A stretch of DNA of 22,960 bases from Pseudomonadota bacterium (GTDB lineage Bacteria; Pseudomonadota; Alphaproteobacteria; Reyranellales; Reyranellaceae): assembly GCA_023436825.1 (NCBI GenBank), contig JAEZHS010000227.1, positions 1-22,960 of the forward strand. Reading direction: 5' to 3'. The notes under the pieces are model-generated. The model made no database searches. It was not told the origin of the DNA and saw nothing but the letters and a program-made list of their open reading frames with translations. The first letter of the stretch is position 1, and every line of letters starts with the position of its first letter. Positions 14,837 to 22,617 of this stretch are shown piece after piece. Position numbers and translations under genes: made by a program.

Positions 14837-16066
14837 TCAGATGATGCCGTTGACGAACAGCGCCTGCACTTCGGCGGGCGAGAGCCCGAGTTCAGTCTCG
14901 AGAATCTCGCGGGTGTGCTGGGACAAGGCCGGCGCGGGACGCCGCACCTCGATCGTATAGTTCGAGAACTGCGCGAAGCGAGCCGGATCGGCCACGGTCC
15001 GGCCACCCGCCGCGACGGCGATCGGCCGCGACCACAGCCCGCGCTCGCGATATTGCGGCGAGCGATCGATGTCGCGCATGTCGAACAGCGGAGCGGCGAG
15101 CAGGCCACGCGCGCGGGCTTCCGCGCCGAAGGCGTCCTTGGTATGGCGCGCGCAGAGGGCGGCGATGGCAGCGACAGCGGCCCGCACGTCCTCGGCCGTC
15201 AGGCTGCCCTTCTCGGCCTGCTGGGGAGCGGTCGACCAGTCGACGGACCCGAGCCGCGCCTCGAGGCAACCCACCTCGATGGCCCATTGCATCAAACGCT
15301 GGGTCAGCCGCCCGAATGCCTGGCCGAAGGCGAACGACACCAGCACGAAGCCGTCCTGGCAAGCGAAGATGCTGGGCAAGCCGACCCCCGCGAGTTGCGC
15401 CCGGGCCGGCACGCGCTGCAGTTCGGGATTGTTGGCTGGCACGACAATGGGGACGCTCAGCGCACTCATCATGCCGGCAAGCCGCGCCGGAACTTCGATC
15501 TCCTGGCCGAGACCATCGGCATCGCGTGCAGCGAGAGCGGCGAGGGACGCGATCGCGGCCTCCGCTCCCGCCTCCATGATCGATTGCGGGAACGGGTAGA
15601 AGAGTGGCGGCCGTTCCGGTGTGCCGGTGATGCCGGGCACGCCGGTGGCCGCTGTGACGATGAGGTCGGAGGCGAGATAGTGGCTCTTGGGACCGGTCGA
15701 CAGGAACGGCGTGATGCGGCAGCGCACCGTCGAGGTGGGAAAGGCGACGTCGATTCGCGGGGCGCTGGCGGATCGCCCGGCTGCCTCCAGCACCAGGGCA
15801 GCCGTGCGGCCAAGCTCAGCCAAGAGCACACGGCCATCAGGCTGGGCGAGATCGAGCGTGATGCCGCGCTTGCCGCGATTGAGGGCATGCCAGGTCAGGC
15901 TGCGCTCGAGGCCCGGTTCGTCGTCGAGGAAGGGATCCAGGCGACGGCCCGCCGCGCCGCCGGTTGGCTCGACGACGATCACGTCTGCACCGAGATCGCT
16001 CAGGATCCGGCCCGCCATCATCGTTTCAGGCGCGGAGAGCTCGATGACCTTGATGTCGTGCAGCAT
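14837..16066 (-). CDS. CaiB/BaiF-family CoA-transferase paralogue, catalytic Asp apparently absent
   Basis: This 409-residue protein has the family III scaffold: MLHDIKVIELSAPETMMAGR, LSDLGADVIVVEPTGG, HALNRGKRGITLDLAQPDGR, and ALAARDADGLGQEIEV in place of the usual R-TG-GQ-ID segment. At the position of the catalytic Asp it reads FYPFPQSIMEAG, with no Asp by my alignment. It may therefore be a non-catalytic partner of the neighbouring CaiB-type protein, as in heteromeric CoA-transferases, or a divergent enzyme. The start at 16066 is supported by the conserved N-terminal beginning; the ribosome binding site is weak (GGGACGG). It lies 13 bases after the thiolase-like gene. Confidence 0.85.
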   Translation of the reverse strand: MLHDIKVIELSAPETMMAGRILSDLGADVIVVEPTGGAAGRRLDPFLDDEPGLERSLTWHALNRGKRGITLDLAQPDGRVLLAELGRTAALVLEAAGRSASAPRIDVAFPTSTVRCRITPFLSTGPKSHYLASDLIVTAATGVPGITGTPERPPLFYPFPQSIMEAGAEAAIASLAALAARDADGLGQEIEVPARLAGMMSALSVPIVVPANNPELQRVPARAQLAGVGLPSIFACQDGFVLVSFAFGQAFGRLTQRLMQWAIEVGCLEARLGSVDWSTAPQQAEKGSLTAEDVRAAVAAIAALCARHTKDAFGAEARARGLLAAPLFDMRDIDRSPQYRERGLWSRPIAVAAGGRTVADPARFAQFSNYTIEVRRPAPALSQHTREILETELGLSPAEVQALFVNGII

Positions 16067-16079
16067 GCGCGCCGTCCCG

Positions 16080-17225
16080 CTAGGGCCTCTGCAGGACGTG
16101 CACCACGCAGACGGCCCCGACACCGACCATGTGGGCAAGCCCGGTCCTGGCGCCCTTGTGCTGGCGGGCGCCGGCTTCACCGCGCAGTTGCAGAGTGATC
16201 TCGCCGATCTGGCCGACGCCGGTCGGGCCGATGGGATGGCCCATGGCTATCAAGCCGCCCGATGTGCTCACGGCCATCTGTCCGCCGATGTCGAAGGCGC
16301 CTTCCTTCAGGAGATGGATCGCCTGGCCGGGCTGGCAGACCCCCATCGCCTCGACATAATGCAATTCCTCGACCGTAAACGCGTCGTGCAGTTCCAGCAC
16401 GTCGACGTCCTTGGGCGCGAGACTGGCCTGCTTCAGCGCGTCGGCGATCGTGTCCTTGGTGATCGCGGCATCAGCAGTCGCATGCGCGCCGGCGCCTTCG
16501 CTCGATGCGGCCGATGCCGTGATCCGGATGGCGCGGCTGGGATCGATATTCAGACGCTTGATGGCGTCTTCCGACGCGATGATGACCGCCGCCGCGCCCT
16601 CGCCGACAGGGCAGCATTGCAATGTCGTCAGCGTGCCCGACACCGGCTTGCCCGCCAGAATTTCGTCGAGCGTGCGCACTTGCTGCCGATGGGCGTTGGG
16701 ATTGAGCGCGCCGTTGCGATGGTTCTTGACGGCGACCAGGGCGACGTCCTCGGGCTTGACGCCATGTTTGTGCGCGTATTCGTTGGTCAGCAGTGCAAAA
16801 TGCGTGAAGGGCACGATGGCGTCGTCGGCGAGATTGACGATGCCGGTCTTCGTCCATGCCCGCTGCGTCGGCCCTGGCTTGTCGATACCGAGAGCCAAGG
16901 AGACATCGGCCAGGCCGGCAGCAACCTCGATGCAGGCATGCCGGAAAGCGGAGGAGCCGGACGCCGATGCGTTCTCGATGTGCACCAACGGCCGTCCGGT
17001 GGCGCCGAGATGCTTCAGCATGGCGCGACCCGCCGCCATGCCGAGGAGGCCCGTGCCGATGTATGAGGACTCGACGTCGGGCCAGGCGATGCCGGCGTCG
17101 GTCAGTGCCTGCCGGATCGCCGGCAGGCCCAGCATCACATAGGGCGTCTCGCTGAGCGGTTGATAGCGATGCCAGCCGACGCCGACGACGTAGATGGGAC
17201 GAAGGTCCTTGAGAAACTTGGCCAT
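16080..17225 (-). CDS. Thiolase-superfamily protein (SCP2/lipid-transfer type) with Ser in place of the nucleophilic Cys
   Basis: This 381-residue protein has the SCP2-type thiolase layout: VGVGWHRYQPLSETPYVMLG at the N-terminus, HIENASASGSSAFRHA at the nucleophile loop, ELHDAFTVEELHYVEAMG with the active-site His, and SGGLIAMGHPIGPTGVGQI near the C-terminus. In the nucleophile loop the usual NACASG reads NASASG, so residue 87 is Ser. Such proteins paired with a DUF35 partner can act as retro-aldolases (the steroid Ltp2 type) and not as thiolases. The DUF35 gene lies immediately upstream in the same operon (22-bp gap), which supports complex formation. The reaction is inferred. Confidence 0.88.
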   Translation of the reverse strand: MAKFLKDLRPIYVVGVGWHRYQPLSETPYVMLGLPAIRQALTDAGIAWPDVESSYIGTGLLGMAAGRAMLKHLGATGRPLVHIENASASGSSAFRHACIEVAAGLADVSLALGIDKPGPTQRAWTKTGIVNLADDAIVPFTHFALLTNEYAHKHGVKPEDVALVAVKNHRNGALNPNAHRQQVRTLDEILAGKPVSGTLTTLQCCPVGEGAAAVIIASEDAIKRLNIDPSRAIRITASAASSEGAGAHATADAAITKDTIADALKQASLAPKDVDVLELHDAFTVEELHYVEAMGVCQPGQAIHLLKEGAFDIGGQMAVSTSGGLIAMGHPIGPTGVGQIGEITLQLRGEAGARQHKGARTGLAHMVGVGAVCVVHVLQRP

Positions 17226-17247
17226 GGTGGTCTGGTCCGGCAGTTGA

Positions 17248-17694
17248 TCAGAAAGCTGACGTGAAACGGAGATCGAGGATCGGCTCCGCGCCGGTTGCGA
17301 CGGAGACCAGCCGGCTCACCATGCGTTGCCCCGGTTTCAATGCGCGTTCGTCGACATCGACCAGCAACGTGCGCACCGTCGGGCCGTCGTCGAGCTTGAT
17401 CGAGCCGATGGTGAACGGCGCGGTGTGCGGCGCCACGTCGGTCCTTCCTGTCGGAGTCCGCGCAGCGGCATGTATGTGGACCGTCGCCGACGCGATCAGC
17501 GTACCGCAGCCGCTGAGGGCTTGCGGCTGCAGGGCATCGCCGCTACGCCCGCACACTTCGCAGCCATATGATTGCAAGGGAAAGAAGACATAGCCGCACT
17601 GGCACCTGCCGCCCTTGAGGGAAGGGTGGTTCGGGAAGGCAGGCGTGCCTTCGGCGCCATACAGGCCGGGCTTGAGAATTTCCGCGTCGCTCAT
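17248..17694 (-). CDS. DUF35 zinc-ribbon/OB-fold protein, partner of the thiolase-like protein
   Basis: This 148-residue protein has an N-terminal helix region (AFPNHPSLKGG), a rubredoxin-like zinc ribbon with C31-x-C33 and C45-x-x-C48 (CQCGYVFFPLQSYGCEVCG), and a C-terminal OB-fold domain with GCGTLIASATVHIH and APFTIGSIKLDDGPTVRTLL. DUF35 proteins form complexes with adjacent thiolase-superfamily enzymes and pass or hold CoA substrates; the gene order here fits that. It is the first gene of a four-gene minus-strand operon. GGAGGAA lies just before the ATG at 17694, and the candidate TetR operator lies 24 bp further upstream. Confidence 0.9.
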   Translation of the reverse strand: MSDAEILKPGLYGAEGTPAFPNHPSLKGGRCQCGYVFFPLQSYGCEVCGRSGDALQPQALSGCGTLIASATVHIHAAARTPTGRTDVAPHTAPFTIGSIKLDDGPTVRTLLVDVDERALKPGQRMVSRLVSVATGAEPILDLRFTSAF

Positions 17695-17712
17695 TCATTT
17701 CCTCCGGCCGAC

Positions 17713-17746
17713 TTTTGGCTTGCTGACTAATAAGCAAGCATATACG
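17713..17746. promoter_or_regulatory. Candidate TetR operator between the two divergent enzyme operons
   Basis: GCTTGCT (17718-17724) and AGCAAGC (17733-17739) are perfect 7-bp inverted arms with an 8-bp spacer (GACTAATA). The sequence TTTTGGCTTGCT is identical to that upstream of the importer operon at 8226-8237. It lies 24 bp upstream of the DUF35 start and about 60 bp upstream of the TetR start, where it could control both directions and give autoregulation. TTGGCT (17715-17720) may be the -35 of the TetR operon promoter. Confidence 0.75.
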
Positions 17747-17800
17747 TTGAAGCGAAGCAAGCCCGGCGAGAGGCTTGATCAGCAATTGGAGGTCGACGCC

Positions 17801-18475
17801 ATGCGCCGAACCGGCAGCGCGAAATCGGGCAGGGTGAGTGGGGCTGCCAGCCAAGCATCGCAGGAGGCGGAAGCACCGATGGGCATTCGCGCTGAGCGCC
17901 GCGCCGAGGCCGAGCGCCGCCTGCTGGCGGCTGCCGTCACGCTGGTGACCGATCGCGGCACCGAAGGAACGACGCTCGCCGATGTGGGCGAGGCGGCAGG
18001 TTACAGCCGCGGTTTGCCGGGCCACTACTTCGGCACCAAGAGTGATCTGATCGCGGCCGTGGCGCGACACATTGCCGACGGCTTCTCGCACCGGCTTGCG
18101 CAGACCTCGACCGCCGAACCCGGTCTCGACTCATTGCTGTATTCGGTTCGCGCGTACCTGGACGGCGCAGTGAAAACGCCGGCGCAGACCCGAGCCCTCC
18201 TGATCGCGCTGGCCGAGGCCTTGACCGAGCCTCTGCTCGCCGAGCCGATGATGCAGGTGACGGCGCGGTCCGTCGGACGGCTGCGCGAAAAGATCGAGCG
18301 GGGAATCGAGCGCGGCGAGATTCGCCGCGATATCGACCCCCAGGCAGAGGCCATCCTGATCCTGGGCACGCTGCGCTCGACCGTCGCGCAATGGTGGACC
18401 GATCAGGAGCGCGTGGATCTCCCGACGCTGCGCGACGCCTATGTCGCATCGCTGCGCCGGAGCCTTGCCGCATGA
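17801..18475 (+). CDS. TetR/AcrR-family transcriptional regulator
   Basis: This 224-residue protein has a Gly/Ser/Ala-rich tail of about 30 residues, then a TetR DNA-binding domain: AERRLLAAAVTLVTDRGTEG, TTLADVGEAAGYSRGLPGHY (helix-turn-helix about 58-77) and FGTKSDLIAAV. The rest is a helical ligand-binding domain. The ATG at 17801 follows GGAGG by eight bases. It heads the plus-strand operon, overlaps the ligase start as ATGA, and lies directly downstream of the candidate operator, which suggests autorepression. Regulators beside acyl-CoA ligases often sense an acyl-CoA from the pathway; that is plausible here but not shown. Confidence 0.9.
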   Translation: MRRTGSAKSGRVSGAASQASQEAEAPMGIRAERRAEAERRLLAAAVTLVTDRGTEGTTLADVGEAAGYSRGLPGHYFGTKSDLIAAVARHIADGFSHRLAQTSTAEPGLDSLLYSVRAYLDGAVKTPAQTRALLIALAEALTEPLLAEPMMQVTARSVGRLREKIERGIERGEIRRDIDPQAEAILILGTLRSTVAQWWTDQERVDLPTLRDAYVASLRRSLAA

Positions 18476-20022
18476 CGACGACTGTCGACGGCACGATCGA
18501 GCACTGGGCCCGAGAAAAACCTACGGCGATTGCGATCGTCGAAGGGGAGCGCTCGCTCACCTACGCCGCCTGGAACGAAGCGGCCGATCGGGTGGCGGCC
18601 GGGCTCGAGCGCCTGGGCGTGAAGCGCGGCGACATTGTCGTCCTGCGCACGCAGATCCGGTTGGAGTGGGCGATTCTTGCCTCGGCGCTCGCCAAGCTCG
18701 GGTGCTCGCTGCTGGCGCTGAACTGGCGGCTGACAGCAGCCGAGACAAAGTACGTGCTCGGTAACAGCGGCGCCACCGTCTTCATTTGCGACGACCCCGA
18801 TCCGGCATTGTTGACGCCCGCCTTCGACGGCCTGAACATCAAGCTCTCGGTGTCGATCGATGCGACGGCCGAGGGCTTTGTTTCCTATCAGAGCCTGCTG
18901 GAGAATCCGGCGGCGCCGCGTCACTCGGCCGGCGACCCGCCGCTCATCATATACACCTCCGGGACGACTGGCCTGCCCAAGGGCGTCGTGATGAATACCC
19001 GCGAGTTGGCCAAGACCGACCGAAAGGCCGCCGAGTATCTGCAGGATGTCGCGTCCAGCCGTTCCCCGGCTGCAGGCGACGTGGCGATGCTGACCCTGCC
19101 GATGCACCATGGCGCCGGGCCCTCGGCCTTGTGGGGAGCGCTCCGGCTCGGCAACCGGATCGTCCTGCTGCGCCGGTTCGATCCAGCCGCCGCCCTCGCC
19201 CTGATCGACAAGTACAAGGTCACGACCTGGACCGGCGTGCCGACGATGTACAAGCGCATCGCCGCGCTGCCACGCCAGGAACTGGACAAATATGATGTGT
19301 CGTCGCTGCGCGCGCTCGGCGTCGGCGCGGCGCCCGTTCCGCCGGCGCTCAAGGATTGGATCGACGGCTACTTCGGCGAAGGCAAGCTCAGCGAAGGCTA
19401 CGGCTCCACCGAGAGCGGCATGATCACCCATCTTCCGGCCGGCATGCACCGCCTGAAGCCCGGATCGAGCGGCGTACCTTACAAGCATGTCGACATCCGC
19501 ATTCGCGACGACGATGGGCGTGACCTGCCGGCAGGCTCGGTCGGCGAGATCTGGGTGCGCACGCCCGCCACCATCCGGCAGTACCTCAACGGCAAGGTGC
19601 TGGGACCCGATACCCTGGACGGCGACGGGTACTTTCGCGTCGGCGACGTCGGCCGCCTCGACGAGGACGGCCATCTCTTCATCACCGATCGCGCCAAGGA
19701 CATGATCATCTCGGGCGGGGTCAATCTCTATCCCGCCGAGATCGAGGCCGGCCTGCTGCATCATCCGGCGGTGCTGGACGCCGCCGTTATCGGCATCCCC
19801 GACGATGAATTCGGCGAACAGGTGAAGGCCTTCGTGGAGCTGCGCCCCGGCGTCAGCGCCGCGCCGGAAGAGATCATCGATCATGCCCGGCCGCATCTTG
19901 CTTCCTACAAGATGCCGAAATCGGTCGAGATCGTGGCTGAGCTGCCGCGCAACACCATGGGCAAGCTTTTGAAACGTGAATTGAGAGAGCCTTACTGGAG
20001 AGGAAGGGAACGACGCGTATGA
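18472..20022 (+). CDS. AMP-binding acyl-CoA ligase (fatty-acid or aromatic-acid CoA synthetase type)
   Basis: This 516-residue ANL-superfamily enzyme activates a carboxylic acid with ATP to an acyl-AMP and then to a CoA thioester. Visible motifs are the P-loop IIYTSGTTGLPKGVV (159-173), PMHHGAGPSALWGAL, GYGSTESG (309-316), the hinge region GDVGRLDEDGHLFITDRAKD and MIISGGVNLYPAEIE, and the C-terminal catalytic Lys in NTMGKLLKREL (about 498). The ATG overlaps the TetR stop; the 3' end overlaps the dehydrogenase start by four bases. It is the likely entry step of the pathway; acid type is not predictable by eye. Confidence 0.92.
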   Translation: MTTTVDGTIEHWAREKPTAIAIVEGERSLTYAAWNEAADRVAAGLERLGVKRGDIVVLRTQIRLEWAILASALAKLGCSLLALNWRLTAAETKYVLGNSGATVFICDDPDPALLTPAFDGLNIKLSVSIDATAEGFVSYQSLLENPAAPRHSAGDPPLIIYTSGTTGLPKGVVMNTRELAKTDRKAAEYLQDVASSRSPAAGDVAMLTLPMHHGAGPSALWGALRLGNRIVLLRRFDPAAALALIDKYKVTTWTGVPTMYKRIAALPRQELDKYDVSSLRALGVGAAPVPPALKDWIDGYFGEGKLSEGYGSTESGMITHLPAGMHRLKPGSSGVPYKHVDIRIRDDDGRDLPAGSVGEIWVRTPATIRQYLNGKVLGPDTLDGDGYFRVGDVGRLDEDGHLFITDRAKDMIISGGVNLYPAEIEAGLLHHPAVLDAAVIGIPDDEFGEQVKAFVELRPGVSAAPEEIIDHARPHLASYKMPKSVEIVAELPRNTMGKLLKRELREPYWRGRERRV

Positions 20023-20813
20023 GCGATATCCTTGACCTGGGCGGCCGCATTGCTTTCGTGACGGGGGCGGGGCAGGGGGTGGGGCGGCAGATCGCCCTGC
20101 ACCTCGCGGCCCACAATGCCGGCGGCGTTGCGGTGAACGACTACGTGCTCGAGCGCGCGGAAAAAGTTGTCGATGAGATCCGGTCCGCCGGTGGCAAGGC
20201 CCTGGCCGTGCAGGCCGACGTGACCGACCTCGACAGCGTGAAGGCGGCCGTCGCCAGGACGGAGGAGGCGTTCGGCAAGGTCGGCGTCCTGGTGAACAAC
20301 GCGGGCAATGCCGGGGCGGCGCCACACGCCGATGCACGCAAGCCGTTCTGGGAAACCGGTCCCGAAGCCTGGAACAGCTTCATCGGTGTCAACTTCTATG
20401 GCGTGATCAACTGCACGAGCGCCTGCATTCCCGGCATGATAGCCCGCGGTGCGCCGGGTCGCATCATCACGATCATCTCCGAAGCGAGCCGTTACGGCGA
20501 CGTCAACCTGGAAGTCTATGCCGGCGCGAAGGCCGGCGCGGCGGGCTTCATGCGGGCGACTGCTCGCACGCTCGGCCGCTATCACATCACCGCCAACTGC
20601 GTGGCCATCGCGGCGACCTTGACGCCGGCGATCGAGGCGCGCCTCAAGGCCGATCCGGAGCGCTACAAGAAGGTGATGAGCAACTACGTCATCCGTCGGC
20701 CGGGCCAGCCGACCGACATCGCCAACATGGTGCTGTACCTCGCGTCCGATGCCAGCAGCTGGATCACCGGCCAGACCTACGGCGTCAACGGCGGCTTCAC
20801 CTTCGGCCTGTGA
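20019..20813 (+). CDS. Short-chain dehydrogenase/reductase (SDR)
   Basis: This 264-residue classical SDR has the nucleotide motif TGAGQGVG (15-22), an Asp after the second strand (ND, residue 41) that favours NAD(H), NNAG (93-96) and the catalytic Tyr167-x3-Lys171 (YAGAK) with a Ser in the IISEAS strand. The C-terminus WITGQTYGVNGGFTFGL is typical. In this operon it would suit oxidation of a 3-hydroxyacyl-CoA to the 3-oxo form or a related alcohol oxidation. Translational coupling to the ligase is indicated by the ATGA overlap. Confidence 0.9.
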   Translation: MSDILDLGGRIAFVTGAGQGVGRQIALHLAAHNAGGVAVNDYVLERAEKVVDEIRSAGGKALAVQADVTDLDSVKAAVARTEEAFGKVGVLVNNAGNAGAAPHADARKPFWETGPEAWNSFIGVNFYGVINCTSACIPGMIARGAPGRIITIISEASRYGDVNLEVYAGAKAGAAGFMRATARTLGRYHITANCVAIAATLTPAIEARLKADPERYKKVMSNYVIRRPGQPTDIANMVLYLASDASSWITGQTYGVNGGFTFGL

Positions 20814-20825
20814 GGGGTGCGACCA

Positions 20826-21599
20826 ATGACTGAGCTTTCACAACGGGTGCTCACCGAACGGCGCGGCCCGATCCTGGTCGTCACGATCAATCGTCCCGAG
20901 GCCAGGAATGCCTTCGACAACGAGTCCTCGGTCGCAATGTCAGCGACGATGGACCTCCTGGACAGCGAGGACGAACTGTTCGTTGGTGTCATCACCGGCG
21001 CCGGCGGCAACTTCTCGGCTGGCGCCGACCTCAAGGCCGCGGCCCGCGGCGGGCCGCGCACGCCGCTCGCGCGCGGCGGCTTCGGCATCATGAAGCGGCC
21101 GCCACGCAAGCCGGTGATCGCGGCGGTCGAGGGCTACGCCGTAGGCGGCGGGTTCGAGATGTGCCTGTCGTGTGACCTGATCGTGGCGGCGCGCGACGCC
21201 AAGTTCGGCCTGCCCGAAGTCAGGCACAATGTCGTGGCGATCGGCGGCGGCTTGTTCCGCCTGCCGCGTCGCATGCCCTACCACCTGGCGATGGAGCTGG
21301 CGTTGACCGGCGCCTTCAAGGATGCACCTTTCTTCGAGCGCCATGGCATCGTCAACCGCGTGGTCGAGCCGGGCAAGGCGCTCGAGGAGGCGATCAAGCT
21401 TGCCGAATCCTTGCTGGTCAATGGACCGACGGCACTGGCGGCCAGCAAGGAGATCATGTTCCAGTCGCTCAATTGGCAGGACGAGGAAGGCTGGGCCAAG
21501 CAGATGCCGATCGCGCAGAAGGCGCTGGATTCGGAGGATCGGCGCGAAGGGCTGAAGGCCTTCGCGGAGAAGCGCAAGCCGGTCTGGAAGGGCCGCTGA
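20826..21599 (+). CDS. Enoyl-CoA hydratase/isomerase family protein (crotonase)
   Basis: This 257-residue crotonase-fold protein probably adds water to a 2-enoyl-CoA. The oxyanion-hole segments are FSAGADLKAA (63-72) and AVEGYAVGGGFEMCLSCDL (100-118). Both acidic residues of true hydratases appear present: Glu131 in GLPEVRHN and Glu157 in LAMELALTG. I chose the ATG at 20826, which follows GAGGGG at a proper distance; a GTG at 20817 would add three residues. It lies 12 bases after the SDR stop and two bases before the next start. Confidence 0.9.
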   Translation: MTELSQRVLTERRGPILVVTINRPEARNAFDNESSVAMSATMDLLDSEDELFVGVITGAGGNFSAGADLKAAARGGPRTPLARGGFGIMKRPPRKPVIAAVEGYAVGGGFEMCLSCDLIVAARDAKFGLPEVRHNVVAIGGGLFRLPRRMPYHLAMELALTGAFKDAPFFERHGIVNRVVEPGKALEEAIKLAESLLVNGPTALAASKEIMFQSLNWQDEEGWAKQMPIAQKALDSEDRREGLKAFAEKRKPVWKGR

Positions 21600-21601
21600 C
21601 G

Positions 21602-22606
21602 GTGTCGACAGCGCGCCCGGGCCGATCACTGCCGCAGCCCATCGTGCGCCGCCTGCGCCTGCCTCTGATCGCTGCCCCGATGCTGCGCGTCTCCGGCCCT
21701 GAACTGGTGATCGCGGCCTGCCGCAATGGCGTCATCGGGGCGTTCCCTACCGCCAACGCACGCACGGTGGAGGAACTCGACCAATGGCTGACCGAGATCG
21801 AGGGGGCCCTTCGGGACTGCGAAATGCCGGCTGCGCCGCATTGCCCCAACCTCATCATCCGCCAGCCGCGCTTCAAGGACGACCTTGCCTGCCTCGTGCG
21901 CCACCGCGTCGAGATCGTGATCACCAGTGTCGGCTCCCCGGCGGCGGCCGTCAGGCCCTTGCACGACGTGGGCGCACTGGTCTTCGCTGACATTGCCTCG
22001 CTGCGCCACGCCGAGAAGGCGATCGAAGCGGGCGCCGACGGGCTGATTCTTCTGACCGCCGGCGCCGGTGGTCAGACGGGCTGGGCCAATCCCTTCGCCT
22101 TCGTGCGCGCCGTGCGGGCGATCTTCGATGGCCCGATCGTACTGGCGGGCGGCATCAGCGACGGCATCTCGCTCCATGCCGCTCTCACGCTCGGCTGCGA
22201 CCTCGCCTACATGGGCACGCGCTTCATCGCCACGACCGAAAGCCGCGCGATTGATCGCTACAAGGATATGCTGGTGAGGTCGAGCCTGGACGACGTCATA
22301 CTGACCAAGGCCTTCACGGGCCTCGATGCCAGCATGCTGCGGCCTTCGATCGAAGCGGCTGGGCTCGATCCGGCCAAGCTCGACGAGCAGGTCAGTGCCG
22401 AGCGCGCCAAGCAGCAATATGGCAGCGGGCCGGGCGGACAGAACGAAAGGCCACGGCGCTGGACGGACATCTGGAGCGCCGGCCATTCAGTGTCCGGCGT
22501 CGACGGGGTTGTCGATGCTTCCGTCCTGATTGCGCGCCTTGTCGAGGAGTACGAGGGCGCCAGTGCGGGTCGCTCCGGGGTTGTCGTCGCGACCGCGATC
22601 CCATAA
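21602..22606 (+). CDS. Nitronate monooxygenase-like flavoprotein (2-nitropropane dioxygenase family)
   Basis: This 334-residue TIM-barrel FMN protein shows LPLIAAPMLRVSGPELVIAA, NGVIGAFPTANARTVEEL, GAGGQTGWANPFAF (154-167), VLAGGISDGISLHAALTLGC and YMGTRFIATTES. In true nitronate monooxygenases the motif is GGHTG-like with a catalytic His; here Gln158 takes that place. The family is often found in acyl-CoA degradation operons where its role is not established, so the name does not prove nitronate oxidation. The GTG at 21602 is two bases after the hydratase stop and GGAAGGG lies upstream. Confidence 0.87.
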   Translation: MSTARPGRSLPQPIVRRLRLPLIAAPMLRVSGPELVIAACRNGVIGAFPTANARTVEELDQWLTEIEGALRDCEMPAAPHCPNLIIRQPRFKDDLACLVRHRVEIVITSVGSPAAAVRPLHDVGALVFADIASLRHAEKAIEAGADGLILLTAGAGGQTGWANPFAFVRAVRAIFDGPIVLAGGISDGISLHAALTLGCDLAYMGTRFIATTESRAIDRYKDMLVRSSLDDVILTKAFTGLDASMLRPSIEAAGLDPAKLDEQVSAERAKQQYGSGPGGQNERPRRWTDIWSAGHSVSGVDGVVDASVLIARLVEEYEGASAGRSGVVVATAIP

Positions 22607-22617
22607 TCCTTGCGGCA

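Noticed and set aside
18439..20337. Open frame of about 632 codons on the minus strand
   Set aside because: It is antisense to the ligase and SDR genes, rich in Arg, Pro and Ala, with no recognisable domain.
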